Positions 1-11,475 of a stretch of 64,000 nucleotides of DNA are shown piece by piece. Positions within the stretch are counted from its first letter, which is position 1. Every line of letters begins with the position of its first letter. This DNA comes from Limnephilus marmoratus. Its lineage: Eukaryota; Arthropoda; Insecta; Trichoptera; Limnephilidae. The notes under the pieces are model-generated. The model was not told where the DNA came from. It ran no database searches and saw nothing but the letters and a program-made list of their open reading frames with translations. A program made the translations under genes and the position numbers. Location of the stretch: positions 12,977,721 to 13,041,720 of the forward strand of contig OU862928.1 of the NCBI GenBank assembly GCA_917880885.1. The letters are read 5' to 3'.

Positions 1-1370
1 AGTAGCTCTTGATACATCTGCAACTATAAACTTCCACCTAATTGTCCTACGTAGACCCAAGTTAAGTTCTAGTATTCTTGTGCCGTAGGTTTTGATGCAA
101 TTACCACTGGCGCTGTACAAAGCTGGTGTGCAGCTATCCGAGGTGATGCATTTTTTATTGTGGTTAAAATCTCTAGGTATTATGGAGACGTCAGCTCCCG
201 TGTCTACGAGGAACTTCTGACGTGTTTCACGATCATATAAAAAGAGACGATAAACATTAGCAGGAAGCTCACATGTCTCTACTGTGGTCTTCCTCTGTCG
301 TTTCCCTGTTGTTTTTTCGGAAAAGAACACGGTTGGTAGCGCTTGTATGCCTTTTCACCATAAATATTATGCCATTTACAATATCCCTCAGGGTTCCTGT
401 TCGGAGATCTCCCACGAGACCCTGACCTTGGTCTTCTAGAGGGGTTTTGTCTTGATGGGGATTGGTCGTACGAATTTTGGCGAAAGTTTTGTCTATTTTG
501 TCCTTTATAGTCGGATTGTCGGTTGACGTTGTTTTGGTCTTCAACTTCAGTTGTTTAATTTCTCTTGTAAGCTCTTGTAAGTGTGAGTACTTGTTTTTGA
601 AGTTCTAGAAGTATCGAATTTTCAGGTTCTTTGGCTCGCGATGTGCTTGGTCGATTGTTACGGTTAACCGCGGTACATTCGGTTGCCTGGTATACATCTA
701 TAATTTTGTCCGCCGCTGAAGCAAGTTGTTCCAGATCGTTGTCTGGCAGTGCGGACAGTATCGCCTGGACATGCTGTGGGAGTCTCTGCAACTATAGTGT
801 TCTGACGATCGCGCTCTTTGACAAAGCGGGTCCCGCTAACTCCAGCATGTGCCTTGGTAGACCAGTTGGTTTTCGGTCCTCCAACTGGATGCCTGTGAGG
901 AGTCGAGTTAGTCGCTTCTCCTCCGAGTCCTGAAGACGTTCGATGAGGGCGGTCTTGACGCGTACATACTTTTCTTGGGCTGGTGGATTAATTATTATGT
1001 CGCTTATTATCTACAGGGTGTCAGGATCAAGAGCGGCAATTACGATATTGTATTTGGTAAAGTCGTCTTTTATCCGAGAATTCACGAACTGTGCCTCGGC
1101 CTGGGCCAACCAGAGAGCAATATTGAACTTCCAACAGCTTGGTAAACGTACTGACACGTGGTGTACGTCCGATGCTGGTCTGCTGTTTTCTTCCATGTTG
1201 TTTTTGCTGAGTTTGCCGCTTGGAATTGTGGGAGGATCAGTAGCGCTTGATCCGCTGGCGTTTCCTTCGTTGGTTACGATGAGATTACTTGAGTTTAATT
1301 CGTTGGTATTTTCTTCTTTATTTTCCTCTTCGATAGTAATCATTTCCCAATTTGATCAGAACAATTCGCA
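1..1370 (-). pseudogene. Gypsy-like LTR retrotransposon gag-protease (partial, frameshifted)
   Basis: Minus-strand coding remnant of an LTR retrotransposon, cut by the window start. The N-terminal gag piece (1343 down to 1011) has a capsid-like stretch containing LPSCWKFNIALWLAQAEAQF, typical of the insect Gypsy gag family. After frame breaks the gag continues near 935-555. Around 400-300 it shows a degenerate zinc-knuckle block reading YCKWHNIYGEKAYKRYQPC. At about 215-175 it enters a retropepsin with FLVDTGADVS and, further on, LYSASGNCIKTYG. Order and motifs fit gag then aspartic protease; reverse transcriptase and integrase would lie left of the window. Several frame changes make it non-functional. 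The Gypsy assignment rests on the capsid and protease motifs and is inferred. Confidence 0.75.
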
Positions 1371-2500
1371 GCAGATATGGCAAATACGTATGGCAAAATT
1401 TCAAAGGAAGAGTGAATTTATGAAATATTTGTTTTTTAATTTATGACCCATATTACTTTAAAAATGATTTCTAAAAGTGTTTGTTGAAAATTGTTCATGT
1501 TTTTATTTAAAAAGTAAAAATTTTTGAAATTTGTTAAAAATATATTAAAAGTTTAAAAATTCCTGAAATTTTTAATATTTTACTTTAGATGATGCGAGAA
1601 AGTATTCAGTAAAGATTAAGATGACAAAATCATCCGTAGGATTAAAATCTTAATATTATTTATAAAATTTATTACTCGAGCAAAAATATATATAAAAATC
1701 TCCAAAACTCATGAAATTTAATATTATCACCAAAATGAAAAGTACTAAACTAAAGTGTCTGATGTATCGGATTTTCAATGAGATCGGTTCTCTGCTCTCC
1801 TCTGCGCTGCAAGTCTGCTCCGCGAGGTTCGCGCCGGTGTGTATCGGCCTTTACCCCGAACTGCTGCTGCCAACGGCAATGTGATTCCGCCCACCGTGTG
1901 ATTCTAGCTGAAATGGAAGACAAGCCAATTTAATCCTTTTTAATGAAAAAAACAAGGAGAAATACAAATTCTTTCACAGGGATTTCATGAGACAGCTAGA
2001 TGGTTTCAGACAAGATAGTTAGCAACGATTTTAGACCGCTTTACATCATAAAGTTGTAATAAAAATGGTGGATTTCACAATCCACGACTTAATTCAATTT
2101 ACATTTCACAATTAAAATTATTTACTTGAAGTTTGTGGGTATATGAGAAAACATTATATGTTAGCTGAAAATCAAAGCAAGTTATTAATTATAATCTAAG
2201 TCAATATCTCATTTCAAACCAATGCTCATTTATCGCTGTCATTATCATTAAACAGCATAAACGATGCATGTTATAATGTGACTCACCGGTTGTATGGATT
2301 GCCCAGGATTCGTTTTTCGACTCCCGACGGCTGCTGTATGCGAGATTCCTATGTCGTCCCTCGTGTGTGTCGTGGGTCACCAATTTGGTAAAAAGGATTG
2401 TAGGTAGATTTCGTAAGATGGCGGCCACGCGGACTTTGTTCGGCGATCCGCTTGATGGTTATACTTACTTCTTTATCTGACTCCACTGGGTTACCAAATG
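1371..2500 (-). other. Leader of the Gypsy-like element with two primer-binding-site-like motifs
   Basis: No convincing gene here. On the minus strand, immediately 5' of the gag remnant, there are two motifs resembling Gypsy primer-binding sites. One reads ACATTTGGTAACCC (about 2487-2500) and the other ATTGGTGACCCACGAC (about 2375-2393). Either could mark the end of the 5' LTR; the outer one follows a CA dinucleotide (GGTACA), as an LTR end should. The rest is AT-rich with a short GC-rich patch at 1795-1900. The ORF spanning 2201-2428 overlaps these motifs and looks accidental. Confidence 0.3.
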
Positions 2501-2749
2501 TACCGTGATATTAATTGCAAGAAATATTTAATACTGAAGTTAAGATTTATTTAAATTTCGTAAAACACAACAAGTATTTTTATCAGAAGATTTGTAGGGA
2601 ACGACACTCTCACATACAACCGCTCATCGGGTAGTCGAAAATCGAATGAGGTTCGGTAACTTTGCCGAACGGAATTAACGCAAGCCCACGCCGGCTGGGT
2701 TGCCAGCATATCAAACCCAATTATTCGGCTGTTGAGTATCGTACTCTAC

Positions 2750-3104
2750 AGTTTTAATTCCCCGCGTACAGATTCAACCAGTAATTAAAACCAGTTCCGT
2801 GTTGAGAATGAAATGAAAACGCATCAGGTCTGATTTCATTTACTGACGCATTTCTCATGTTGGAACTGCATTTATAAAATTCTAGGTTCGTGTTTTATGC
2901 TGCCAGAATAAGAAGAAAGCCATTTTCATGTTCCGAGTGTAGTTTTAATTCCCCGCATGCAAATTTAATCTAAATTGAAACTAGTTCCGTGTTCAGAATG
3001 CATCGATTGTGCAATGCAATTTCAGTTGTGGTTTCATCTGCTGATGAATTTTGACGGAAACCATTCTCATGTTCAAAGTGCAGTTATAAAATTCTGGGTG
3101 CAGA
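2750..3104. repeat. Imperfect two-copy tandem repeat, period about 190-210 bp
   Basis: Two diverged copies of one segment follow each other. Each opens with AGTTTTAATTCCCCGC (2750 and 2941), passes through CTAGTTCCGTGTT or CCAGTTCCGTGTT and a CTCATGTT motif, and ends with TTATAAAATTCT (about 2872 and 3084). Indels make the period drift from 191 to 212 bases. It lies upstream, in element sense, of the primer-site motifs of the minus-strand Gypsy remnant and may be part of its LTR. Confidence 0.6.
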
Positions 3105-3189
3105 CTATGCGCGGAGTTATTAAAGAGAGAGTGTTGGCAGTTACGTTACTATTCTTTTAATTAGTGTTAGTAAAACCAGTTCTTTGATT

Positions 3190-3302
3190 CGAATATTCGA
3201 ATGCGGCTCCCCCCCCCCCTGAGACGGAAATTGGAGTGCGGCCCGCGGGTTAAAGTATGAACATAAAATGGCCCGTGACGCTAAAAAGGTTCCCCACCCC
3301 TG
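3190..3302 (-). mobile_element. hAT-like transposon terminus (fragment)
   Basis: Read on the minus strand, the segment starts CAGGGGTGGGGAACCTTTTT and soon reaches CGGGCCGCACTC. This is the style of terminal sequence I know from many hAT elements (CAGGGGTG..., GGGCCGC). Only one end is visible; no matching opposite end was found nearby. It abuts an 11-C run at 3209-3219. Confidence 0.4.
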
Positions 3303-3418
3303 AGTTAAACAGACAAAATTTATTTAATTTTTTAGTAGGATGCCCTGAGTTCTTCCAGGTCTATTAAAAATATCTTATGTTTCTGCATATCGGTTACCTA
3401 AGGTGTGCCTATGAGGTA

Positions 3419-6375
3419 ACTAACTAACTAACTAACTAACCATCTCGCCGTTTCCCCGCAGGGGTAGGCAGAGAGGACGGACCGCCAAACAACTCGGTCT
3501 TGGCACACACTCTTTGCCTCACTCACATTCATACATCGTCTCATACATACTCTTCTATTATTCTGACTTTTGACATGGCCCGTCTCAAGTATCTGATTCA
3601 CTTGATCGTGCCATCTCTTCCTCGGGCGTCCCCGACTTCTTCTACCATTCACATTTGCATCATATATTCTTTTTACACTACTTTCTTCGCTCATTCGCTC
3701 TACGTGCCCAAACCATCTGAGGGTCCCTTTCTTACTTTTGCTCATTATACTTACATCAGCCTTACATTCTTTGCGGATATCCACATTTCTAACACGATCA
3801 TACATGGTTTTACCACACATACGTCTCAGAGATCTCATTTCAACAGCATTCAGTTTACTTTCATCCTTCCTCTGCTAGTTCCATGCCTCACTGCCATACA
3901 TCAGGGTAGGTACCAGGACTCCATTGTGGACTGCTAGCTTCGCTTTTTTTGATAGTTTTTTATTAGCGCCAACAGCATTCAGTCCTCTATTAATGGAGTT
4001 ACCGGTATTTACCCTTCTTTCGATATCTCTATCAGCCTTCCCATCTCTCGTAAACATACTACCCAGATAAACAAACTCATCCACCTGCTCCAAGTATTCA
4101 TCATTCACAAATATATCGCACACTGTTTTCGTACTCTCTCTTTCAAACACCATGACTTTAGACTTACTTACATTCATCATTAACTCATTCTTCATACATA
4201 CTTGGTTCATCCTAGATACTAGAGACTGTAGATCTTCCATAGTGTTAGAGATCAGCACCGCATCATCAGCATACAACAGGCAACATACTTTCAGACTATT
4301 CAATTTCGCGCCCAATCCCACATCTTTCAATTCTTGCATACAATTATCCATGTATAGATTGAATAAACATGGTTACGCAGCCTTGCTTAACACCTTTTGT
4401 GATGTCAAACCACCCCGTAAAATCACCGTTCACCCTAACACATGCAACGCTTCCCTCGTACAGAGACGCAATTGCCTGTATGAGATTTGCATTCACTCCA
4501 TACTTGGACAACACCTTCCATAGCTTTTTCCTGTCGACTCGGTCGTACGCTTTTTGAAGATCTACAAAGGCGCAGAAAAGTTTCTGGTTTTTCGCCAGAA
4601 ACTTCTCAGTGAGCATACGCAAGGAGAAAATCTGGTCCATGCATCCCCTTCCACTCATAAAGGCACCTTGCACATCCCATATTTTATCCTTTGTTTCCGT
4701 TCTTACCCTTTCAATCAATATTCTTCCATACAGCTCGCCGACAGAACTTAGCAGGCTAATACCCCTATGATTCCCACATTCCATGCGTGACCCTTTACCT
4801 TTGTACAACGGCATGATTACAGCCCTCCTCCAATCTAATGACGTGTAACCCTCCTCTAAACATTGATTAAAAAGTTTGCACAACCATGTGAGAATAATAT
4901 GGCTATCTCTTTTAAAATATTCGGCAGCAATATTGTCGAAACCAACAGCCTTACCATTCTTCATGCATTTAATCGATTTTTTTATTTCATCCATACTGAT
5001 TTTGATAACATTCACTCCGTCATCGTTCATTCCCGATTCGACGCTGGACTCACTATCACCCGAGTTGCTTTCGAAGACTTCCTCAAAATATTTCATCCAT
5101 CTTTCTTTTATTTCTTCTTCATTCGTCAACATTCTTCCATCATTCGATTTTATCACCTTCATTCTTCCGTTCTCTGGGCCACTCCGGGACCTTTTGACTT
5201 CCTTCCAAAACAGTTTAATGTTTTCTTGGAAGTGTTTTGTCATTTTTATTCTCTCTTCATCTTCCAGGCGTTTCTTTCGTTCTTTCACTCCAACACTTAC
5301 TCTTTTCTTGCATCCCTTGTATACTTCTTTCGCTCTATCTCTCTCTTCGCTTGAAGCACTGTCAGTCGCTATCAGACGTAACCAAGCTTTCTTTTTCTCT
5401 GAGACCAGTGCTTTGATCTCGTCATCCCACCATGCATCGCCTTTCTTCCTACCTTGCTTACTTATTCCACACATGTCTCTAGCAGATTCGCACAGACTAA
5501 TCTTTATTTGGTTCCATGTTTCCTCTATGCTTAGACCGTCCATTTCTTTCGCATTCAATTTCATTTCTGCACAATTCTCATACTCACTTCTCACATAATT
5601 GTTTTGCAGTTTTTCTATTTTGACTCTTGTTGGAGCTGATACCGTTTTCACTTTAGAGCGCCATCCGCGAAAGAGGTTTACTCTTGATACCACCAGAAAG
5701 TGGTCAGTTTCAACCTCAGCCCCTCTGAAAACTCTTGTGTCCTCGGTAACGGCTCTCAACCTAGAGTCAATTACTACAAAATCAATTATTGATCTTTCAT
5801 TTCCTCTTTCCCACGTATATTGGTGGATACCCTTATGATCGAAAAAGGTATTCGATACAAACAGGTTCCACTCTAAACATACTTCAAGTATTCTATTCCC
5901 ATTATCATTCGTCCTTTTATCCCCGAACTTACCTAAGGCCGAATCAAATCCGTCACGTCCAATTCCCACCCACCCATTCAAATCGCCCGCCATTATAATC
6001 CTTTCATTCAAATTTTTTAATCTCATTACGGCGTTCACACCAGTCCAAAAATCATCTTTCACTTCGTTGCTTTCAGAATTAACAGGAGCGTAGCAAATAA
6101 CAAGAAACACCCCTGTCAAACCAATTTTGAAACGGATCCACATTATTCTCGGACTTACACATTCATACTGCAACATACATTCAACCATTCTGGGAGACAG
6201 TAGTGCTGCAACACCCTGACAAGCCCTCTCCGTATCTGGTCTCCCAGACCAGATGACGAGCCTATCGTTATGCTGCATTGTACCGCTCACTTTTTTCATA
6301 CTCTCTGTCACACAAAGTACGTCCAAACATTTACTATCCATTGTATCGCATAATTCATTCATCTTTCTGTATGAG
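3419..6375 (-). mobile_element. RTE-like non-LTR retrotransposon, 5'-truncated, with 12-bp target-site duplication
   Basis: A 2957-bp minus-strand LINE. Its 3' end (left side) is a (GTTA)n microsatellite at 3419-3440, as RTE-type LINEs often have instead of poly(A). It is flanked by perfect 12-bp direct repeats GCCTATGAGGTA at 3407-3418 and 6376-6387, which fix both ends. The coding region runs nearly to the 5' edge and lacks the first residues of the endonuclease, so the copy is 5'-truncated. A second, shorter copy of the same family with the same GTTA tail lies at 42705-42765 plus 46346-46762. Confidence 0.85.
3428..6362 (-). pseudogene. RTE-like ORF2: endonuclease and reverse transcriptase, disrupted
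   Basis: Encodes an apurinic-like endonuclease followed by a reverse transcriptase, the machinery for target-primed reverse transcription. The open segment 6362-4344 (672 codons) shows LDVLCVTES, IIMAGDLNGWVG, SIIDFVV and ETDHFLVVSRV (endonuclease), then AFVDLQKAYDRVD and GVKQGCV (RT). There a small deletion plus frameshift near 4345 breaks the frame. The catalytic LLYADDAVLIS box continues in the segment 4351-3875. One in-frame TAG near 3876 follows YGSEAWN, after which the RTE-type C-terminus (GTLRWFGHVERM, GRPRKRWHDQV) reads on to 3428. With only one frameshift and one stop the copy is fairly young. RTE assignment is from motif style, not a tree. Confidence 0.85.
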
Positions 6376-6387
6376 GCCTATGAGGTA

Positions 6388-6926
6388 CAAGAGAGTTTAT
6401 AGGCGTATTGGTATTGACATTATTGTGTCAGTGAGCAAGATATTTTATATTAAACAAGATATGTTTAGTTCTATTAGGAACGTTAAATTTAATTACTTAC
6501 AATATTAATGGGTGTCATTTTATAGTTTTAAAAGAAAAGTGGCATCACATAATACCAATCTTCTGTCGGACAGCTTTTTAAACTTTAGAATTTTTTGTAA
6601 GACAATTATAGTTTATGTTTTCAGTAGGAATAAATTTATAATTTGTGCAGTAATTTTTCTCAACCATCCACGGTGTCAAGCAATGGCCTGAAGGAATATT
6701 GTAAGATTCGAGATCCTCACTATCAAAACAATACGACACCATTGATATCCACATCCCAAAGTGATGTCATTTATATTATATGGATCCCGAAATGATAACA
6801 TGCCACAACTATGCGGCATAATAAAGACTCGTTAAAAGTCAAAATAACTTTTATTTCTGCACTCTATTATCCTATCTATTATCCACACCCCATTCTTTGA
6901 ATAATGACTATATTTGTTTGCCTAAG
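6388..6926. other. AT-rich intronic sequence, no feature recognised
   Basis: Between the RTE insertion and the protease exon. I see no coding potential, repeat or RNA gene. The last bases (TTTGTTTGCCTAAG) form a plausible splice acceptor for the exon that follows. Confidence 0.4.
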
Positions 6927-7086
6927 TTTGCGGGCTGGGGAGAGACGGAAGAGCAGAAAACGTCCAAGGAACTACGTGTGCTGAACGTCCCTTTTATCGA
7001 CCATAGGGAATGCGTCAACGAGTACGTGAAATATAAATCCCAGAGATACATCACGTCTGATAAGATCTGCGCTGGCTACACTAATG
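6927..7086 (+). CDS. S1 serine protease, internal exon upstream of the active-site serine
   Basis: Host-gene exon of a secreted trypsin/chymotrypsin-fold protease. Read from phase 0 at the acceptor CCTAAG, it gives FAGWGETEEQ, then LRVLNVPFIDHRECVNEYV and KICAGYTN. These match the conserved AGWG and CAG(Y)xNG segments that precede the active-site serine. It ends after the first base of a Gly codon at 7086, followed by a GTGAGT donor. The next exon (46936) begins GC TCA..., restoring GGC and reading on as SSGCIGDSGAG, so the two exons fit in phase 1 across about 39.8 kb. The exon start is less certain: the frame stays open upstream, giving YICLPK, but the usual linker between CLP and AGWG would then be missing. 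The His and Asp triad exons lie outside the window or were not seen. Confidence 0.85.
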
Positions 7087-7951
7087 GTGAGTTAAAAAAT
7101 ATTTTTAATCGTTCAATAATTTACTGATCAATCAAGGTTTAAGAATAATTCTGCGGGACATAAGAATTACAGATGACCATAGACCTTTTAATTCATTTTA
7201 AAACAACAAACCTGCTCATGAGGGATTGGGGTGCAAACCATGTAGCGTGGAGCGTGAGCGTAAAGACTGTCTCCCTTTTAAGTGATTTGTGAATGAATGA
7301 ATCTGCAACTTGCATTGTCCTGTCAGTAACTAGTCTTCGAAGATCCGATCTGTTTACAAAAAAGTGGTCCTTTTTACAAATGCACGCAAATTTCTGGCTT
7401 ATCTTAACCGTATCCCAAGTGGTGTAAACTAAGTTTGAGATTGTTCTATAATCGAATATTTTTTTCACTATTTATCTAGACAGATGTGTTATAATTTACT
7501 CACATCACTCATGACATCTCAAAGGATTGTTGGCCCATGGTCTAAGTGCTCGGGGACCTATACAAAAACCGTCTCCGCTTGAAAAAAAAAGCGCTAAACA
7601 AGAAATTTGAATAATTGATATTTTAAAAAACTGTTGTTGTCACTGTTACCCCCCCCCCCCCCCTCCTTTCCCAAAAACTGAGCGTAAGGGGCAATTGCAC
7701 CTTAACCTCAGTTTTTTTAAAATACATGGATTTGTATACTGTTAATGGCGTTCAAACTAGGCAATTTTAATGTTTTTTGGAGGGCCTTAACTCCAATAAG
7801 AAGTGATTTATCAAAATAACAATGGGAATTTGCCAGAGGTTGATATCTATATTATGTTAAAAAATATTTGCATTATTATCAAAATCCAGAGACGTAATAG
7901 GTTATCGAAATCCAGAGACGTCTACAAAACGCCACCCGCGTTTTCTCTTAA
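7087..7951. other. Start of the 39.8-kb protease intron; C-run, no gene
   Basis: Begins with the donor GTGAGT. It contains a minus-strand ORF at 7193-7468 that resembles nothing I know, and a 15-C homopolymer at 7649-7663. Two near copies of TATCGAAATCCAGAGACGT (direct repeat) lie at about 7880-7925. Nothing else is supportable. Confidence 0.4.
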
Positions 7952-8285
7952 TCTTAATATGTATATAAAACAAAGTCAGGCTAGTTACACCGCTTAGAAC
8001 TCGAGAACGGCTGGACCGATATTTATGATCTTTGATTTGTTAGATTTGTCACACCATAAAAAAAATTCAAGAAAAAAAAATTACGAAGAAAATTCTTTCC
8101 CTCATACATTTTGTATGGAATGAATTCTCATCTTTTGAAAGAGTTGCAGGAATATTGTGATAAGTATAATATAGAGCAGTAAGTGAATTCCAAAAATTCA
8201 AAAACGTCAAACGTCAGTACACTGAGTGTTTTGCTTTTGTTCTTAAACATATAATGCTGCCCTCCTTTCTTACACGCTAAATGTT

Positions 8286-8641
8286 ATAAACAAAAATTTT
8301 AACAAAACAAAAAAACGACTTAAAAAAATGCACTAAAAAGTAAAAAAATAATTTCGTATTCTTCTACAACTTTATAATCAACTTACCTTTTCTACTCATC
8401 AATATGTACGTACGGTTGTTATTTTTGGAGTCGGTGTCGGCGGGAGAGGAGCTGTCAAGTGAACACGCCGGGCCGCGGGTACCTTGGTTGACACCGACTC
8501 CAAAAATAACAATCGTACCTACATATTGATGAGTAGAAAAGGTAAGTTGATTATAAAGTTGTAGAAGAATACGAAATAATTTTTTTACTTTTAGTGCATT
8601 TTTTGAAGTCGTTTTTTTGTTTTGTTAAAATTTTTGTTTAT
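8286..8641. repeat. Long imperfect inverted repeat (fold-back), arms about 150 bp
   Basis: The left arm (8286-8438) and right arm (8490-8641) are reverse complements over roughly 150 bases, with a spacer of about 50 bases that is GC-rich (CGGGAGAGGAGCTG...GGGCCGCGGG). The inner arms carry TTTTTGGAGTCGGTGTC and its complement; the outer arms carry AACAAAACAAAAAAACGACT and its complement. No protein is encoded. The segment to the right (8671-9100), containing GAATTGAGAACCTCCTCC, belongs to the same repeat style. Confidence 0.8.
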
Positions 8642-9159
8642 TTTTTGATTTTTAGTGAATCTGAAGTACACTAACTAATTCGATTAAGATTCGGCCGAGT
8701 ATCGTAAATTTGTTCTTCAGAATTGGAGAGTTTCGTTACTTTGTCATGGATCCCATAATCAGAACCTAACCAAACTCTCATCAAACTACCCTTGAAGTAC
8801 ATCCTTTCCAATAAAAAAAGAATCATCGAAATCGGTTGGCGTGATATTGAGTTATTCGTCCATTTGTAGCGCACGTACTCGATGCAAATTTAAGACTTAA
8901 TATGATTTTCTCACGAATGCCATTGTCAGAACTGGACCAAATTAAAATGGGACCACACGGAAAGCACCAGCTTTCAAATAAAAAAGAATCATCAATATCG
9001 GTTTACCCAGTCGAAAGTTCTGAGGTAACAAACATAAAAAAAAAATAAAAAAATAAATACAGTCGAATTGAGAACCTCCTCCTTTTCGAAGTCGTTTAAA
9101 AATAGGACCAATGATGGTCCCATTTTACTGGTCAACAACAACAACAACTACAACACTGG

Positions 9160-9560
9160 TCCCAGTGGAGCCAATATTTTTTTCTGATTTTTTGTCTCCA
9201 GATTTTCGATTGAGTTTCGCTAATATTGTCTTCATTTAATTAAATATTATAATTTGAGATTTTACTCTAAAAGTTAAAAATTAAAAACAAAATACTTATC
9301 CATTTATCCAGACACTATCTAGATAGCATTTAGTTCGAGTTGAATCTTGCAATCATACATAAAGATAGCAGCCAATAATATGAAGATAATGTTGGTAGTT
9401 CTTAGTCCAAGTTAAAAGTGACCGAATTGGAGTGGAGCCAATATCTTTTTCTGATTTTTCTGTCTCCAGATTTTCGATTGAGTTTCGCTAATATTTTCTT
9501 CATTTAATTAAATATTTTTCTTTGAGATTCTACTCATAAAGTTAAAAATTAAAAATAAAA
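9160..9560 (+). repeat. Two head-less copies of the tRNA-related SINE found at 12212-12646
   Basis: Two diverged copies of one body, about 9160-9290 and 9411-9560. Both run from GTGGAGCCAATAT through CTGTCTCCAGATTTTCGATT and GAGTTTCGCTAATATT to CTTCATTTAATTAAAT. This matches the plus-strand SINE body ending near 12646. The second is preceded by GTTAAAAGTGACCGAATT, the sequence upstream of the tRNA-like head at 12455, so the head appears deleted rather than never present. A third, weaker relative (GGTTCGAGTCCCAGTTGCGA) is at about 9690-9780. Confidence 0.65.
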
Positions 9561-10047
9561 GAAGAAAAATATAATAATTGTAATAATATGGAAAAATAAT
9601 TAGTTGAAGATAATATTGTTAATTCTAAAATTTTAAATATGAATTTGGCTATTATGACGGTTTGAAAAAAGGTGGCAATAGCGAAATTCGGTTCGAGTCC
9701 CAGTTGCGACCATTGTCTTTTTCTGTTTTTCTGTGTCTTTTTCTCTTTCATATTTTCGTTTAGATTATTATTGTTATCTTCTTCTTCAATGTTATAAATC
9801 TCCCTCACACGCATAAAGAAAATGAAATGCAATTTCTGTAAGTAAGTGGAAAAGTACGAAAAACACAAAAATTATAAATCCGCACACAACGCCATCTCTG
9901 ACACTTACAAAAATAACAAATGCGCATCGATAATTTCTACATTTTGTAATTTTTTTACCTAATAAAAAAACTGCAATTAATTCAGCGAATAAGTTAACAT
10001 GACAGTTATTGATTCTGAGGCGGTACGAAGTTTGCCGGGTCAGCTAG

Positions 10048-10440
10048 TAAAAAAAAAAATTGAACATTGTCCTACATGCAATACTAAAACTCACAACAAA
10101 AATTATTTCATTTCGAACTGCACAATATTAAAAACAACAAATAAAATTAAATATCGATAAAATCTGTAATGGAAGGAACCAATATTTCAAGCGCCCTTGA
10201 GTTGATTTTTCACATAAACGGCGCTGTGCAAGTCATCCAAATATTTTTATTATTAAGTAATAAAAAAAAATAATAAAATCGGTATACTTAAAAAAATCAA
10301 TATTTTCATCTACTATTCTTAGCTCAGTCCACTCTTCAAAACGCAATTATAATGTGGGGATCCGCATATAAATGTAACCTTCATCCAATAGAAATAGGCA
10401 ACTTGCATGGATTTCATGACTTGGAAAAAAATCATGTGGA
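10048..10440. other. Unassigned AT-rich spacer
   Basis: Between the Helitron-like end and the LINE fragment. No open frame, repeat or RNA structure stands out. Confidence 0.35.
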
Positions 10441-10860
10441 TAGATTTTTCAACTTTTTGAGAGAGAGGTCGATTCAGACGGTTGCTGATGGTTTCACCTC
10501 TTCCTCACACTCGATAAATGCTGGCGTCCCAAAGGGATCGGTTCTATCTCCGACTTTGTTTTTGTTGCACATCAATGACCTCATGACATGCACATCAATT
10601 CATTGTTATGCGGATGACAGTGCAGTTCATGATAGCTTTATGCTTGACAAGCCCCCAAACGACTCACAAATTCCAACAGCTTGGAGGGTTTGAAGCAAAT
10701 AATGGACGGTTAAAAAGTTGTTAAAAAAACATCACGTGATTAATGGACGACCCCTTACCTCGAGAGTGTTTTCTCTTGGGGTAGAAATAATCTCGTTGAA
10801 TTTAATGTTTCAAAGACCCAATCATGTCTGATTTTGTCTAAAAGGGGTCGAAATGAGCAA
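10440..10860 (+). pseudogene. Reverse transcriptase fragment of the LINE family at 42766-46345
   Basis: A short plus-strand piece closely related to residues in the RT of the 981-codon ORF at 43338. Shared strings include RERSIQTV, ADGFTSSSH, AGVPKGSVLSPTLFLLHIND and HCYADDSAVHD, where the catalytic pair survives but Gln of PQG is Lys. After IPTAWRV the frame stops. A 40-50-base insertion duplicating AATGGACG interrupts it near 10700-10745, then NNLVEFNVSKTQSCLI reads on to about 10860. It is truncated at both ends. Confidence 0.85.
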
Positions 10861-11475
10861 CAAATTATCAAAAGGCTAATAATGATAAATGGGCTTATAT
10901 CAATAGGCTAATAAGGCAAATTATCAATAGACTAAAAGAAGTCCGAAAAGGTTTTTTAGGTCAGGATAATAATTATTATTGAAAGTAATTATTACCGTGA
11001 CAAACCTTCTTCGTACTTGCTTACATGTCTTCAAACAATTATATGGAGAAACAACATAACGGACCATCATACATGTATACTTAACTTTAACATAGAAAAA
11101 GAAAACATAAATAATAATAAGTACAAGGTGGGGCAAAAGTAATCACCCTATTGGAAAACGCTATAACTTTTGCAAATGGCGCCAAATATCAATTCGGTTT
11201 TGATATTTGAGAAGTAAACAAACGCAGAATACAAATCGACAAGCCATAAATCGTTTTACTCCACAAGAACGCGGAATAATTGTTACCATTTTTTTGCGCA
11301 ACAATTCGTCGGTTGTCACACTGCGGCGTTTGGCCACTCGCCTTGAAGAGACTGGGACAACACGAGATGTTCCCAAAGCTGGCTGGCCCCGGAGCAGATG
11401 TTCTGCTGAGAATATCACTGCTATTGCACAAGATGTCGAAGATGAACCCGGAACATCGACTAGACGATGTGCCAC

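Larger units (their letters stand above)
7952..10047 (+). mobile_element. Helitron-like non-autonomous segment
   Basis: The right end reads GGTACGAAGTTTGCC then GGGTCAGCTAG, followed by T. This is the CTAG-ending, hairpin-proximal 3' terminus typical of lepidopteran Helitrons. The proposed left end is TC at 7952 preceded by A, soon followed by AACTCGAGAACGGCTGGACC, a motif commonly found just inside the 5' end of such elements. No Rep/helicase gene is present, so the element would be non-autonomous and hosts other repeats. The right end is much better supported than the left. Confidence 0.55.

Noticed and set aside
2201..2428. 75-codon minus-strand ORF
   Set aside because: It spans the primer-site motifs of the Gypsy-like leader and has no family resemblance.
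4863..5838. Long plus-strand open frames (163, 240 and 79 codons)
   Set aside because: They are antisense to the well-supported RTE endonuclease-RT coding strand and have Ser/Phe-rich shadow composition.
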